64,000 bases of DNA from JAIQFL01 sp035501495 (GTDB taxonomy: Bacteria; Acidobacteriota; Terriglobia; Bryobacterales; Bryobacteraceae): the NCBI GenBank assembly GCA_035501495.1, contig DATJWB010000241.1, positions 1 through 64,000 of the forward strand. Reading direction: 5' to 3'. Shown piece by piece: positions 36,174-45,038 of this stretch (within the stretch, counting starts at the first letter, position 1; every line of letters begins with the position of its first letter). A program made the translations under genes and the position numbers. Under the pieces are notes generated by a model. It had not been told where the DNA came from. It did not search any database and saw only the letters and a list, made by a program, of their open reading frames with translations.

Positions 36174-37737
36174 TCGTCGAGCGCCTTCCAGTGCTGGCAC
36201 GCCTAGGAACAAGGTGTACCTCGTCGGCGCCGGACCGGGCGACCCTGACCTCATCACCGTCAAAGGCCGGCGAACCCTGGAGACTGCCGACGCCATACTG
36301 TTCGACCACCTGGCTCCCGAGGCTCTTCTCGATCTGGCGCCCCCGCACGCCGAGCGCCTCTACGTCGGGAAGAAGAAATCGGCGCACGCCTTCACTCAGG
36401 AAGAGATCTGCGAAATGCTGATCGAGCGCGCCCGGCGCGGCCTCAACGTCGTGCGGCTCAAGGGGGGCGACCCGTTCATCTTCGGACGCGGCGGGGAGGA
36501 AGCGGAGGCTCTGGCGTCGGCCGGAATTGCATTCGAAGTCGTCCCCGGTGTGACCGTGCCGCTCGGCATCGCCGCGTACACCGGCGTGCCTCTCACCCAC
36601 CGGGAGCACACTTCCGCCGTGACCTTCGTGACCGGCCACGCGGTGGACAGCATCGATTGGCAGAAGGTGGGTCACGCCGAGACGCTGGTGATCTTCATGG
36701 GTCTGACCACGTTCCCGGAAATCGCCCGCGAGTTGATTGACCGTGGACGCTCCCCGGAAACGCCGGCCATGGCGGTGCGCTGGGCCACGCGTCCCGACCA
36801 GGAGACGTTGACCGGGACTCTCGCGACCTTGCCCGCGCGGATCGTCGAGTACGGCATGAGGCCGCCGGCGACCATCATCGTCGGCGAAGTGGTGAAGCTC
36901 CGCGAAAAGCTCGACTGGTACGAGCGCCTTCCCCTGTTCGGTAAGCGCGTGGTCGTGACGCGCGCCAGAGGCCAGGCCGAAACGCTTTCGGCGAGATTGC
37001 GGTCGCTGGGTGCCGAAGCCATCGAATTGCCCACAATCGAAATCCGCCCGCCCGCCGACCCCGGCCCGCTCGACCGGGCGATCGCGGAATTGAGTTCCTA
37101 CGATTGGCTCATCTTCACCAGCGCCAATGGAGTCCGCTTCTTCCTCGACCGCCTTGGCAAGTCCCCGGTGGACTGGCGTGCGCTGCGCGCGAAGATCTGC
37201 GCGATCGGGCCCGCGACCCGCTCCGCGCTCGAAGCCCTCCATCTGAAAGTTGACCTTATGGGCAAGGAGTATGTGGCGGAGGGACTGGTCGCTGCTTTCG
37301 CGGGTTTCGCCCTGGATGGTAAGCGCGTTCTGCTGCCGCGCGCGGCGGTCGCCCGGGACCTGGTGCCCATGGAACTCGCCCGTCGCGGCGCACGCGTCGA
37401 CATCGTAGAAGCCTATCGCACCGTGATCCCGGAGGAGGCGCCGGCACGCGCCCGGGAGATTCTGGGCGCCCGACGGCGTCCCGACTGCCTCACCTTTACC
37501 AGTTCCTCGACCGTCCAAAACCTGGTCGCATCGCTCCAGGCCGGATCCGCTGAACCAGATGCAAGCGCAATCCTGGCCGGCGTGAAAGTAGCGTCTATCG
37601 GTCCGGTCACTACACGCACGGCTCGCGAGCTGGGCATCGAAGTCACCGCTCAGGCACGTGTTTTCACTGTGGACGGATTGGTGGAAGCGATCCTGGCAAT
37701 GTGCGAAATGGATCCGGCTGCCCCGGCCATCGAATAA
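36166..37737 (+). CDS. cobA-hemD: Fused uroporphyrinogen-III methyltransferase and uroporphyrinogen-III synthase
   Basis: A 523-residue bifunctional enzyme. Residues about 15-260 are SUMT/CobA: KVYLVGAGPGDPDLIT, VVRLKGGDPFIFGRGGEEAE and GVTVPLGIAAYTGVPLTHRE. Residues about 265-510 are HemD: GKRVVVTRARGQAETLSARL, DWLIFTSANGVRFF, and TFTSSSTVQNLV. Together they close hydroxymethylbilane to uroporphyrinogen III and direct part of it to precorrin-2 (sirohaem/cobalamin). The GTG at 36166 overlaps hemC; a GTG at 36214, right at the CobA domain, is the alternative start. The fusion is known in several phyla. Confidence 0.93.
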   Translation: MFDRRAPSSAGTPRNKVYLVGAGPGDPDLITVKGRRTLETADAILFDHLAPEALLDLAPPHAERLYVGKKKSAHAFTQEEICEMLIERARRGLNVVRLKGGDPFIFGRGGEEAEALASAGIAFEVVPGVTVPLGIAAYTGVPLTHREHTSAVTFVTGHAVDSIDWQKVGHAETLVIFMGLTTFPEIARELIDRGRSPETPAMAVRWATRPDQETLTGTLATLPARIVEYGMRPPATIIVGEVVKLREKLDWYERLPLFGKRVVVTRARGQAETLSARLRSLGAEAIELPTIEIRPPADPGPLDRAIAELSSYDWLIFTSANGVRFFLDRLGKSPVDWRALRAKICAIGPATRSALEALHLKVDLMGKEYVAEGLVAAFAGFALDGKRVLLPRAAVARDLVPMELARRGARVDIVEAYRTVIPEEAPARAREILGARRRPDCLTFTSSSTVQNLVASLQAGSAEPDASAILAGVKVASIGPVTTRTARELGIEVTAQARVFTVDGLVEAILAMCEMDPAAPAIE

Positions 37738-37806
37738 AACCGCGACACGCGAGTACCCACGAGCCCCCGCCGGCACAACAATCCATGAGACCCTGGCGCC
37801 GCCGAT

Positions 37807-37866
37807 GTGCTCAGGCACTCGTGCCGCTCATACTCCTGTGTCCGCGAAGGGGTTTTCGAGGCTGCC
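37807..37866 (+). repeat. Degenerate REP-like repeat, copy 4
   Basis: GTGCTCAGGCACTCGTGCC followed later by GTCCGCGAAGGGGTTTTCGAGGCTGCC-type sequence. Its right part matches the copy at 55713 (CGCGAAGGG...CGAGGCTGCC). It lies between the cobA-hemD gene and the convergent VWFA gene, within a spacer with no other feature. Confidence 0.55.
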
Positions 37867-37939
37867 TTCGGCGTTCCTGCCGTTTTTTCTGGAGTCCACA
37901 ATCATGGACACGACGGCGCCCATGTGAGACTCGGGGTTG

Positions 37940-38911
37940 TCAGTTGGAAGGCGCGTAGTACCCCATCCGCCAGAATGCTTTCAAGGGCGGCAGGCCGTGC
38001 GGCGGCACCATCTTCACCTGCACGCGATGATAGCGTCCGTCGTGCTGATGTGCCGTGGGTGTGTATCCGAGCACGTAGCGGTTTCGCAACTCGATGCCGA
38101 TCTTCGCCGCGATGTCCGGAAGCTCGGCGGAGTCGGCCGGGAAGCTGCGCCCGCCAGTCTGCTCCGCGAGGTCGCTCAACAGGCCGGGCCCCGAGGACTC
38201 CTCCGGCGTGCGGCTTCGCGACCCGAAAGGCTCGTAAACCCCGATCGCGTAGATCAGAGTATCGCTTTCCCGCACCATGCTCCGGACCTCGGTCTCGGTG
38301 TACCGGCTGCTGTTGTCGCCACCGTCGGAGATAATCAGGAGAGCCTTCCGGTTCTTCTTCGAGTTCTTCATCTCGTGAAGCGAGAGCATAATGGCATCCA
38401 GCAGCGCGGTCCGGCCTCGGGACTGAGCGAAGGTGAGTTGGTTCTGGATCTCTTCGGTCTGTCCGGTTAGAGGCACCACCAGCTTGGGCTGGTCGTTGAA
38501 CTCCACCAGGAAAAACTCGTCTTCGGTATTGGCTGTCCGGAAGAATTCGGCCGCGGCCTGTCGCGAGCGGCGCAATTTCGGACCCATGCTGCCGCTGGTA
38601 TCGAACACCAGCCCCACGGCCACCGGCTCGTCGTCCATCGCAAAGTGAGTGATGTTCTGCTCCACTTTGTCGTCGAAGATCTTGAAGTGCTCCCTTTCCA
38701 GCCCTGTGACGGGGCGGTTCATCGGATCGCAGACCGAAACGGGCACCAGCACCAGGTTGCTGTCAATCCGAAGATTGGCCGCTGGCTTCGATCCTGCCTC
38801 TGCTACTGGTTCGGGTTTCGGCCTTGGTATGACCGCGACTTGCCCGCGGCCCACCAGCAGCGCCACGATCCCGAGGCCCAGTTGCCAGCCGATCATCCGA
38901 CGCACGTTCAT
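37940..38911 (-). CDS. VWFA-related protein (TIGR03436-like)
   Basis: A 323-residue protein with an N-terminal hydrophobic segment (LGLGIVALLVGRGQVAV). Residues about 50-95 are the leading strand region (LVLVPVSVCDPMNRPVTGLE) typical of the acidobacterial VWFA-related family. The von Willebrand A domain follows with the MIDAS motif VFDTSGSMGPK and the second metal site ISDGGDNSS. Such proteins are exported or membrane-anchored and bind partners through the metal. The function is unknown. Confidence 0.88.
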   Translation of the reverse strand: MNVRRMIGWQLGLGIVALLVGRGQVAVIPRPKPEPVAEAGSKPAANLRIDSNLVLVPVSVCDPMNRPVTGLEREHFKIFDDKVEQNITHFAMDDEPVAVGLVFDTSGSMGPKLRRSRQAAAEFFRTANTEDEFFLVEFNDQPKLVVPLTGQTEEIQNQLTFAQSRGRTALLDAIMLSLHEMKNSKKNRKALLIISDGGDNSSRYTETEVRSMVRESDTLIYAIGVYEPFGSRSRTPEESSGPGLLSDLAEQTGGRSFPADSAELPDIAAKIGIELRNRYVLGYTPTAHQHDGRYHRVQVKMVPPHGLPPLKAFWRMGYYAPSN

Positions 38912-39034
38912 GAGCGCTCTTGGACAGTATTGTACTGCGAGTGCATGGGCGGGTTACAAGGGCTTCCGGGCTCCAGCAGTACCCGGACTGCCCTGCCGGA
39001 CATTCGGGAAATGTAAGTGCGCCGGCCGGCGCCT

Positions 39035-39063
39035 TTCGCACGTAGACGAGAATTTAGTACAAT
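39035..39063 (+). promoter_or_regulatory. Predicted promoter of comF
   Basis: TTCGCA (39035-39040) and TACAAT (39058-39063) with a 17-base spacer. Transcription would begin near 39070, about 60 bases before the ComF coding frame. A strong GGAGG (39075-39079) follows at once but has no start codon of the ComF frame near it. Confidence 0.5.
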
Positions 39064-39127
39064 AATGTTTTAGCGGAGGTGGGTCTTCTCGAGTAGCAGA
39101 CGAGCCGCAGTCGCGCAAACCGGTAAC

Positions 39128-39922
39128 CTGGCAGTTTCCTCAACCCTCCGCGCGCTTTTTTTCCTGTTTTTTCCCGACGAATGCCGGCTTTGTGGACAAA
39201 CCCTCGACGTAGTCACGCGCATTCCGGTCTGCCCCGGATGTCTCCGGAAACCCGAACCCCTGTCGGCGGAGTTCTACTGTGCCAGTTGCCGGACACCTTT
39301 TCAGAATCGGTATCCGCTGGACGCCCAGGGGCGTTGCGCGCTCTGCCGGACCGGTCTGCGCGGGTTTGACGCCGCTTATTGTTTCGGAGCCTATGAGGGT
39401 GCCCTCCGCGAACTGATTCATCTTTATAAGTATGCCCGGATCCGCACGCTCGTCCGCCCCCTGGCCGATCTGCTGGCCGCCGCCTTGCCCCGCGACGAAG
39501 CCTATGACGCGGTAACTCCCGTACCCCTGCATTGGCGCAAGCAATGGCAGCGGGGCTTCAACCAGTCGGAACTGCTGGCCCGCGAGATTGCACGCCGCAC
39601 CGGGATTCCGGCGGTCAACGCTCTGCGACGCGTGCGATTCACCCAGACACAGGCAGGACTGAGCAACACCGCCCGGCGGCACAACGTTACGATGGCGTTC
39701 GAGTGCCGGCGAGGCGCGCGCTGGAGGGCACGAATCCAGGGCAGGCGAATTCTGCTGGTCGACGATGTCATGACGACGGGTTCCACGGCGGCCTCGTGCG
39801 CGCTCGCGCTCAAGCGGGGAGGCGCATCACGGGTCGCCCTACTGACCGTCGCGCGCGTGGACCGGCGGATGGACGGTCTTCGCAATGCGGCGGCTCATTC
39901 CTTGGTGGGGAGCACATCCTGA
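39128..39922 (+). CDS. comF: ComF family amidophosphoribosyltransferase-like protein
   Basis: The ComF frame is open from 39074 to 39922. Zinc-finger cysteine pairs (ECRLCG, VCPGC, YCASC, RCALC) begin at about 39175; the phosphoribosyltransferase domain follows with YDAVTPVPLHWRKQWQRGFN and the PRPP-binding LLVDDVMTTGST. No ATG, GTG or TTG occurs in frame before the zinc finger. The CTG at 39128 (LAVSSTLRALFF) is the best start but is unusual; a frameshift in the T-rich run 39156-39172 is the alternative. ComF is associated with DNA uptake. Its stop overlaps the next start (TGATG). Confidence 0.85.
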   Translation: MAVSSTLRALFFLFFPDECRLCGQTLDVVTRIPVCPGCLRKPEPLSAEFYCASCRTPFQNRYPLDAQGRCALCRTGLRGFDAAYCFGAYEGALRELIHLYKYARIRTLVRPLADLLAAALPRDEAYDAVTPVPLHWRKQWQRGFNQSELLAREIARRTGIPAVNALRRVRFTQTQAGLSNTARRHNVTMAFECRRGARWRARIQGRRILLVDDVMTTGSTAASCALALKRGGASRVALLTVARVDRRMDGLRNAAAHSLVGSTS

Positions 39923-40446
39923 TGGGGAGCGAACGATTACAGAAGCCCGTGCTGGTCTTGAATGCCAGCTACGAGCCGATTAACATCTGCGCGGCGCGGC
40001 GCGCGCTGGTCTTGGTGCTGAAGGGCGTGGCGTCCGCGGAAGAAGAATCCATGACCGCGGTCCATTCGGCGCGATCGGACATGCGATTACCGTCGGTCAT
40101 TCGGCTCCTCGAATACCGGCGTATTCCTCACCAGACCCGGGCGTTATCGCGCAAGAATATTCTCATGCGCGACCGCTACACATGTCAGTACTGTCATCAC
40201 ACGCTGCCATCGTCGGAGTTGACTCTGGATCATGTGGTCCCGCGCTCCCGCGCCGGCGAGTCCGCCTGGGAAAACCTGGTGGCGTGTTGTCACCACTGTA
40301 ATAACCGCAAAGGCAACCGCACCCCGGAAGAAGCCGGCATGAAACTGGCTCGGCAGCCGCGCCCGTTCAGTTTGCACACCAGCCGCCACCTGATGCGCAT
40401 GTTGGGTAATGGTGACGCTCAGTGGCGCAAATACCTGTTCTATTAG
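39922..40446 (+). CDS. HNH endonuclease
   Basis: A 174-residue HNH nuclease of the short HNH_5-like type common in bacteria. The start is PVLVLNASYEPINI; the nuclease core has CQYCHHTLPSSELTLDHVVP with the zinc cysteines and the DH pair, and then ENLVACCHHCNNRKGNRTPE. It is coupled to comF by TGATG, and this conservative pairing hints at a role in DNA processing. Length is normal. Confidence 0.93.
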   Translation: MGSERLQKPVLVLNASYEPINICAARRALVLVLKGVASAEEESMTAVHSARSDMRLPSVIRLLEYRRIPHQTRALSRKNILMRDRYTCQYCHHTLPSSELTLDHVVPRSRAGESAWENLVACCHHCNNRKGNRTPEEAGMKLARQPRPFSLHTSRHLMRMLGNGDAQWRKYLFY

Positions 40447-40533
40447 TCCCACGGCGGCCCGGGGCAGGCGGCGCGTACTGTGCGATCGCTCCCGCTACTT
40501 TACAACCGTAAATAATTCAATGGGATCCCGAAC

Positions 40534-40562
40534 TTGCGGAGATCCCCGGAGTGGGGTATAGT
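40534..40562 (+). promoter_or_regulatory. Predicted promoter of the 40606 gene
   Basis: TTGCGG (40534-40539) and TATAGT (40557-40562) with a 17-base spacer. It precedes a strong ribosome binding site GAGGAGGT (40592-40599) and the GTG start at 40606. Confidence 0.6.
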
Positions 40563-40605
40563 CATTGCTGAACCGGGAATTCTAAGACTCCGAGGAGGTT
40601 ACCAC

Positions 40606-40896
40606 GTGAAAAAATTGCTGTTTGTGTTCGGGTTGGCGGCTATCTCCGCGATGGCTGCGGATTTTAGTGGCTACATCGTTGACAAGAACTGCGCAAGCAA
40701 GAAAGAGATGTTGGGAGACGAAGCCTGCGCGAAACGTTGCATCGGACGAGGCGCCCCGGCGGTGCTGGCGACCGAAGATGGCAAGATTTATCAGATCGCC
40801 AATCAGGACAAAGTGAAAGACGCTGCCGGTAAAAAGGTGACCGTCACTGGAAAGCTCGACAAGGACACCATCACGGTAGACGAAGTGAAGATGTAA
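40606..40896 (+). CDS. Small secreted protein of unknown function
   Basis: A 96-residue exported protein with signal peptide KKLLFVFGLAAISAMA and a mature part starting DFSGYIVDKNCASKKEM. Two cysteine-containing segments (NCASK, ACAKRCIGRG) and a C-terminal beta-rich part with KKVTVTGKLDKDTITVDEV suggest a small OB-like fold known from many short acidobacterial proteins. The GTG at 40606 is chosen because GAGGAGGT lies six bases upstream; an in-frame ATG at 40534 falls inside the promoter. Its own promoter and terminator make it a single-gene unit. Function unknown. Confidence 0.85.
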   Translation: MKKLLFVFGLAAISAMAADFSGYIVDKNCASKKEMLGDEACAKRCIGRGAPAVLATEDGKIYQIANQDKVKDAAGKKVTVTGKLDKDTITVDEVKM

Positions 40897-40905
40897 ACGA
40901 GATTT

Positions 40906-40935
40906 GGGCCGGGTAGCGCCGGCCCTAGCTTTTTG
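40906..40935 (+). terminator. Rho-independent terminator
   Basis: GGGCCGG (40906-40912) pairs perfectly with CCGGCCC (40919-40925) around a six-base loop and is followed by TAGCTTTTTG. It closes the small secreted gene. Confidence 0.8.
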
Positions 40936-41001
40936 TTTCGCAGTCCACTATTTGTCGCATCTGCGTAAAGTTGTTGGGGCTGCTTTGCTGCGGTTTGAGC
41001 T

Positions 41002-42129
41002 TTACAGATTTCCCCGCCGCGCCTGCTCCCTCTCAATCGCCTCGAACAGCGCCTTGAAGTTGCCCTTGCCGAAACTACGGCTTCCCTTGCGCTGGATAAT
41101 CTCGTAGAAAAGCGTGGGCCGGTCCTCTACCGGACGCGTGAAGATCTGCAGCATGTAGCCCTCATCATCGCGATCCACCAGAATGCCCAGGTCTTTCAGT
41201 TCCGGTACGGACTCCTCGATCTTCCCGATCCGCGCCTCCAGTTCGTCATAATAGGTCCCTGGAACGCGCAGGAACTCGACGCCCTGCCGTCTGAGCGCGG
41301 CCACTGTCTCGATGATGTTGTTGGTGGCCATGGCGATGTGTTGCACGCCGGGGCCGCGGTAATATTCCAGGTACTCTTCGATCTGCGACTTGCGCCTTCC
41401 CATCGCGGGCTCGTTGAGCGGGAACTTCACCCGCTCGTTGCCGTTCGACATCACCTTCGACATCAGCGCCGAGTACTCGGTTGAAATGTCTTTATCGTCG
41501 AAGTGCTGGAACATCTTGAAACCCATCACGTCGCGGTAGAAGTCCACCCAGCGGTTCATCTCGCCCCAGCCCACGTTGCCCACCATGTGGTCGATGTACC
41601 TCAGACCCACCGGGCGCGCCAGCGAGTCCTCGCCCGCCGCGGCCGTATAACCGGGCAGAAAGACTCCCCAGAAACTGCCTCGCTCCACGAAGGTATGAAT
41701 CGTGTCGCCGTAAGTCGCGATGCTCGCCAGCCGAGCTTCGCCCTGGTCGTCCTTCACGGTTTCGGGCTCGCGCACGCTGCGGGCGCCCCGGCGTGTCGTC
41801 TCGCGCCACGCCGATTCCGCATCATCCACCCATAGGGCGATATCGTGTACGCCGTCGCCGTGCAGCCGGATGTGGTCGGTCACGGGATGGTCGGGGGTCA
41901 GCGGGGTGGTGAGCACAAAACGGATCTTGTCCTGGACGAGCACGTAGGAAGCTCGGTCGCGGGTGCCGGTCTCGGGCCCGCGATAGGCCGCCAGGCGGAA
42001 TCCGAAGGCGGTGCGGTAATAGTGCGCCGCCTGGCGCGCATTTCCCACGTAGAACTCTACGTAGTCGGTGCCGTTGAGCGGCAGGAAATCGCGTTCAGCC
42101 GCGGTGGGATGCTCCAATACTTGTGCCAT
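41002..42129 (-). CDS. hppD: 4-hydroxyphenylpyruvate dioxygenase
   Basis: A 375-residue non-haem iron enzyme that turns 4-hydroxyphenylpyruvate into homogentisate in tyrosine catabolism. It has two VOC modules; the iron ligands are the histidines in YIDHMVGNVG and GVQHIAMATNN and the glutamate in LFYEIIQRKG. The C-terminal helix FGKGNFKALFEAIEREQ, which gates the active site, is present. It starts inside the preceding aminotransferase gene, 35 bases overlapping. Confidence 0.96.
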   Translation of the reverse strand: MAQVLEHPTAAERDFLPLNGTDYVEFYVGNARQAAHYYRTAFGFRLAAYRGPETGTRDRASYVLVQDKIRFVLTTPLTPDHPVTDHIRLHGDGVHDIALWVDDAESAWRETTRRGARSVREPETVKDDQGEARLASIATYGDTIHTFVERGSFWGVFLPGYTAAAGEDSLARPVGLRYIDHMVGNVGWGEMNRWVDFYRDVMGFKMFQHFDDKDISTEYSALMSKVMSNGNERVKFPLNEPAMGRRKSQIEEYLEYYRGPGVQHIAMATNNIIETVAALRRQGVEFLRVPGTYYDELEARIGKIEESVPELKDLGILVDRDDEGYMLQIFTRPVEDRPTLFYEIIQRKGSRSFGKGNFKALFEAIEREQARRGNL

Positions 42130-43213
42130 AGCTTCTCCTCAGGGCCTCGACGCAGAGCCGGTTGTCTTCGTCGGAGCCGGTGGAAATGCGCAGGCAGGTG
42201 GGCAGCCCGAATGCCTTCAGCGGCCGGACCACCACTCCCTGCGACAGCAAATGTTCAAAAACCTGGTTGGCCTGGTGTTCGGAATCGAGGACGGTCATCA
42301 GAAAGTTCGCCTCCGAAGGCACCACCGTCAACCCCAGGCCGGCCAACCCCTCCGACAGATAGCTCAGCCCGCGTGCATTCAACTCCAGCGAACGATGCAG
42401 AAACTCCTTGTCGGCCAGCGCCCCGATACCCGCTGCCTGCGCCGGCGTGGAGGGTTCGAACGGCAGCTTCACCTTGAGCAGGTTGCGGATCAACTCCTCG
42501 TGCGCGAACCCGTATCCGATGCGCACCCCGGCGAGCCCGTAAATCTTCGAGAACGTCCGCAGCGTAATGACGTTGTCATAGCGGTAATGCATCGAGTCCG
42601 GGTACCGCGGATTGTCTTTGGCATATTCGAAGTAGGCTTCGTCGAGGATGATGAGCACGCGTTCGGGGACGTGTTTGTAAAACTCGTCGAACTGATGCTT
42701 CGTGAAGATGGTGCCGGTCGGATTGTTGGGATTGGCCAGGTAGATGATCTTGGTATGGGCGTTGATCTCGCGGGCCAGCGCGGTCAGATCGTAGTGCCAG
42801 TCCCGATACGGAACGGTCCGGTACTTGACGCCGCGCGAGCGCGCCAGCACCTGGAATCCGATGAACGCGGCCTCGGTGGTCAGCACCTCGTCTTCGTCGC
42901 AGAGGAAGGCGCGGATGATGTTGGACATGATCCCCTCCGACCCGCTGCCTGCGATCACGTTCTCCACCTTGAGGTCGAACTCGTCGGCCAGCACCCGTCG
43001 CAGGTCGAGACCGCCGTTCGGATACAGGTTCAGCCCGTCCACCCGTCTCATGGCTTCGATCGCCTTGGGGGACGCGCCCAGCGGGTTCTCATTGGACGCC
43101 AGCTTGGCGATCCGTGTCAGGCCATACTGCTGACGCACCGACTCGATGGTGCGGCCGGCCTCATAAGGTCGGAGCGATTCGATATAAGGGGGAACGAGAG
43201 GCACCAGTTCCAT
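42095..43213 (-). CDS. hisC: HisC-type aminotransferase
   Basis: A 372-residue PLP-dependent fold type I aminotransferase of the histidinol-phosphate type. Landmarks are LASNENPLGASPKA, LANPNNPTGTIFT, ILDEAYFEYA, and the PLP lysine in TFSKIYGLAGVRIGYG. HisC-type enzymes often also use aromatic amino acids. Because the gene overlaps hppD by 35 bases, a tyrosine aminotransferase role that feeds 4-hydroxyphenylpyruvate to HppD is likely. No other histidine gene is in the window, so the symbol is by family only. Confidence 0.88.
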   Translation of the reverse strand: MELVPLVPPYIESLRPYEAGRTIESVRQQYGLTRIAKLASNENPLGASPKAIEAMRRVDGLNLYPNGGLDLRRVLADEFDLKVENVIAGSGSEGIMSNIIRAFLCDEDEVLTTEAAFIGFQVLARSRGVKYRTVPYRDWHYDLTALAREINAHTKIIYLANPNNPTGTIFTKHQFDEFYKHVPERVLIILDEAYFEYAKDNPRYPDSMHYRYDNVITLRTFSKIYGLAGVRIGYGFAHEELIRNLLKVKLPFEPSTPAQAAGIGALADKEFLHRSLELNARGLSYLSEGLAGLGLTVVPSEANFLMTVLDSEHQANQVFEHLLSQGVVVRPLKAFGLPTCLRISTGSDEDNRLCVEALRRSYGTSIGASHRG

Positions 43214-43347
43214 TCTACAGTCGCACGAGCCGATACACCACTGGCGCGATGTGCCTGATTGTTCGGGTGCGTCCGCCTCGCTGCCTTCGCGCCGGGCCTG
43301 GCGAAAGGGCGTGTGCCGCGGTCTCTTGAACTGCCATACTCAAGAGC

Positions 43348-44976
43348 GTGCCGAGACTCTGGCTCCCGTACGTTCTGAGCTGTCTGGCCGCTCAGGCTGC
43401 TGACGGCCCGGGCAGCCGCGCGTGTGCGGTGTGCCATCAGGCGATCTTCGATAGCTACTCTCGCACGCCGATGGCCACCAGCAGCGGCCGCGCGGGCAGT
43501 GCGCCCGTGCCCGAGGCATACGAGCGGGCTTCCTTCACCCATTCCGCCACGGGCTTCCGCTACCGCGTCTATGCCGACCGGGATGCGCTCGCCTTTGAGT
43601 TCACCAGCGAAGACGGGGGACTCCACGGCCGCAAGACCATGCCCTATTACGTCGGCTCCGGCGCGACCGCCCGCAGCTACCTGTTGATCGACGACGGCTT
43701 TGCATACGTGTCTCCCGTGACCTTTTACTCCCGCACCCGCTCGTGGGACCTGACTCCCGGTTACGGTCAATATGGCTACCCGTACTTGACCAGGCCGGTG
43801 GTTCCGGGCTGCCTCGCCTGCCACGCCAGCTTCCTGGCGCCGCTGCCCAATGCCCAGAACCGCTTCGCTGCGCCGCCATTCGCCGAAGGCGGGATCGCCT
43901 GCGAACGCTGCCATGGCGATGGAACGGCACACATCGCACAGATGCAAGCCGGCAACTTCGCAGGCGGCCTCCAAATCGTGAACCCGGCCAACCTGGCCCC
44001 CGACCGGCGGGACAGCATCTGCTCGCAATGCCACCTTTCGGGCGAGACCCGAGTGCCGCGACCCGGCAAAGACTGGCGCTCCTTCGTGCCGGGCGACCGG
44101 CTCCCGGACTCCACCACGGTCTTCGTGAAATCCGGGGCGCGGCCGGGCATCACCGTGACGGGTCATGTCGAGAAACTGGCGCAGAGTGCCTGCCAACGCG
44201 CATCCGGCGACCGCTTGTGGTGCGGCACGTGTCATGATCCGCACACCATTCCGAAGCCCGAAGAGCGCGTGGCGTGGTTCCGCGGAAAATGCCTGGGCTG
44301 CCACAAATCGGCAGACTGCCAGGCGTCCAGAACTGCCCGCCGGGAGATGCGGGACGACTGCACCTCGTGCCACATGCCGAAGGCCGCGACCACTGACGCC
44401 GACCACGTGGTCTTCACGGATCACTCCATTCCGCGCCGCCCGCGCGTCACACCCGCCGCCGCCCCGGCAAATGCGGAGTTGGTGCCCTTCTGGGGCGGCG
44501 AGGCCTCCACGCGCGATCTCGCCCTCGCTTACGCCATCGTGGGCCAGCGCGAACGAGCGTACCAACCGCGCGCTCGCGAGCTTCTGGAAAAGGCGGTGCG
44601 CGAGTCGCCGGACGATGTCGAGGTCCTGCTCTACCTCGCGGAACTCTACCGCAACAGCGACCAACCTGCGCCGGCCATTCCCCTTTACGAGCGAGCCATC
44701 CGCCTCAGCCCCGAGCAGGTGACCGCATCGGTAGGTTTGGGAGGCATCCTGATGGAACGCGGACAATACCCCGATGCCATCCGGCTGTGGGAGGACGCGC
44801 TCGAGAAAAACGCCGGGCTGCTGCTGGTCCGCGTCAATCTCGCCTTGGCGTACCTGAAAACGGGAGATCGTCGCTCGGCGGAAATGCACCTGGTCAAGGC
44901 GGTGGATCTTAGCCCCGGGTTTGCGCCCGCCGCCGACCTGCTGCGGCGATTGCGCGGTCAGAATCCGGGGCAGTAG
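43348..44976 (+). CDS. Secreted seven-haem cytochrome c with TPR domain
   Basis: A 542-residue exported protein starting at GTG 43348. Seven CxxCH haem motifs are visible: CAVCH, CLACH, CERCH, CSQCH, CGTCH, CLGCH and CTSCH, all in the first 350 residues, in the pattern of cytochrome c554-like multihaem proteins. A tetratricopeptide part (about 390-535) follows, for example VEVLLYLAELYRNSDQPAPA and LLLVRVNLALAYLKTGD. It probably carries electrons in the periplasm, with the TPR domain docking a partner. No terminal reductase lies nearby. Confidence 0.9.
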   Translation: MPRLWLPYVLSCLAAQAADGPGSRACAVCHQAIFDSYSRTPMATSSGRAGSAPVPEAYERASFTHSATGFRYRVYADRDALAFEFTSEDGGLHGRKTMPYYVGSGATARSYLLIDDGFAYVSPVTFYSRTRSWDLTPGYGQYGYPYLTRPVVPGCLACHASFLAPLPNAQNRFAAPPFAEGGIACERCHGDGTAHIAQMQAGNFAGGLQIVNPANLAPDRRDSICSQCHLSGETRVPRPGKDWRSFVPGDRLPDSTTVFVKSGARPGITVTGHVEKLAQSACQRASGDRLWCGTCHDPHTIPKPEERVAWFRGKCLGCHKSADCQASRTARREMRDDCTSCHMPKAATTDADHVVFTDHSIPRRPRVTPAAAPANAELVPFWGGEASTRDLALAYAIVGQRERAYQPRARELLEKAVRESPDDVEVLLYLAELYRNSDQPAPAIPLYERAIRLSPEQVTASVGLGGILMERGQYPDAIRLWEDALEKNAGLLLVRVNLALAYLKTGDRRSAEMHLVKAVDLSPGFAPAADLLRRLRGQNPGQ

Positions 44977-44980
44977 AAGC

Positions 44981-45000
44981 GGCGGCACAGCCTGCGCCAC
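44981..45000 (-). repeat. Short degenerate REP-like copy 5
   Basis: Read on the minus strand this is GTGGCGCAGGCTGTGCCGCC, a shortened form of GTGGCGCAGGCACTCCTGCC. It lies just after the cytochrome stop. Confidence 0.5.
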
Positions 45001-45038
45001 ATCGCCGGCACGGCGAGGCACGCGCGATAATCGGAGGA

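Noticed and set aside
34365..36296. Long open frame on the minus strand opposite hemA and hemC
   Set aside because: It is antisense to two well-conserved enzymes and its composition is that of a codon-position mirror in GC-rich DNA; no family is recognisable.
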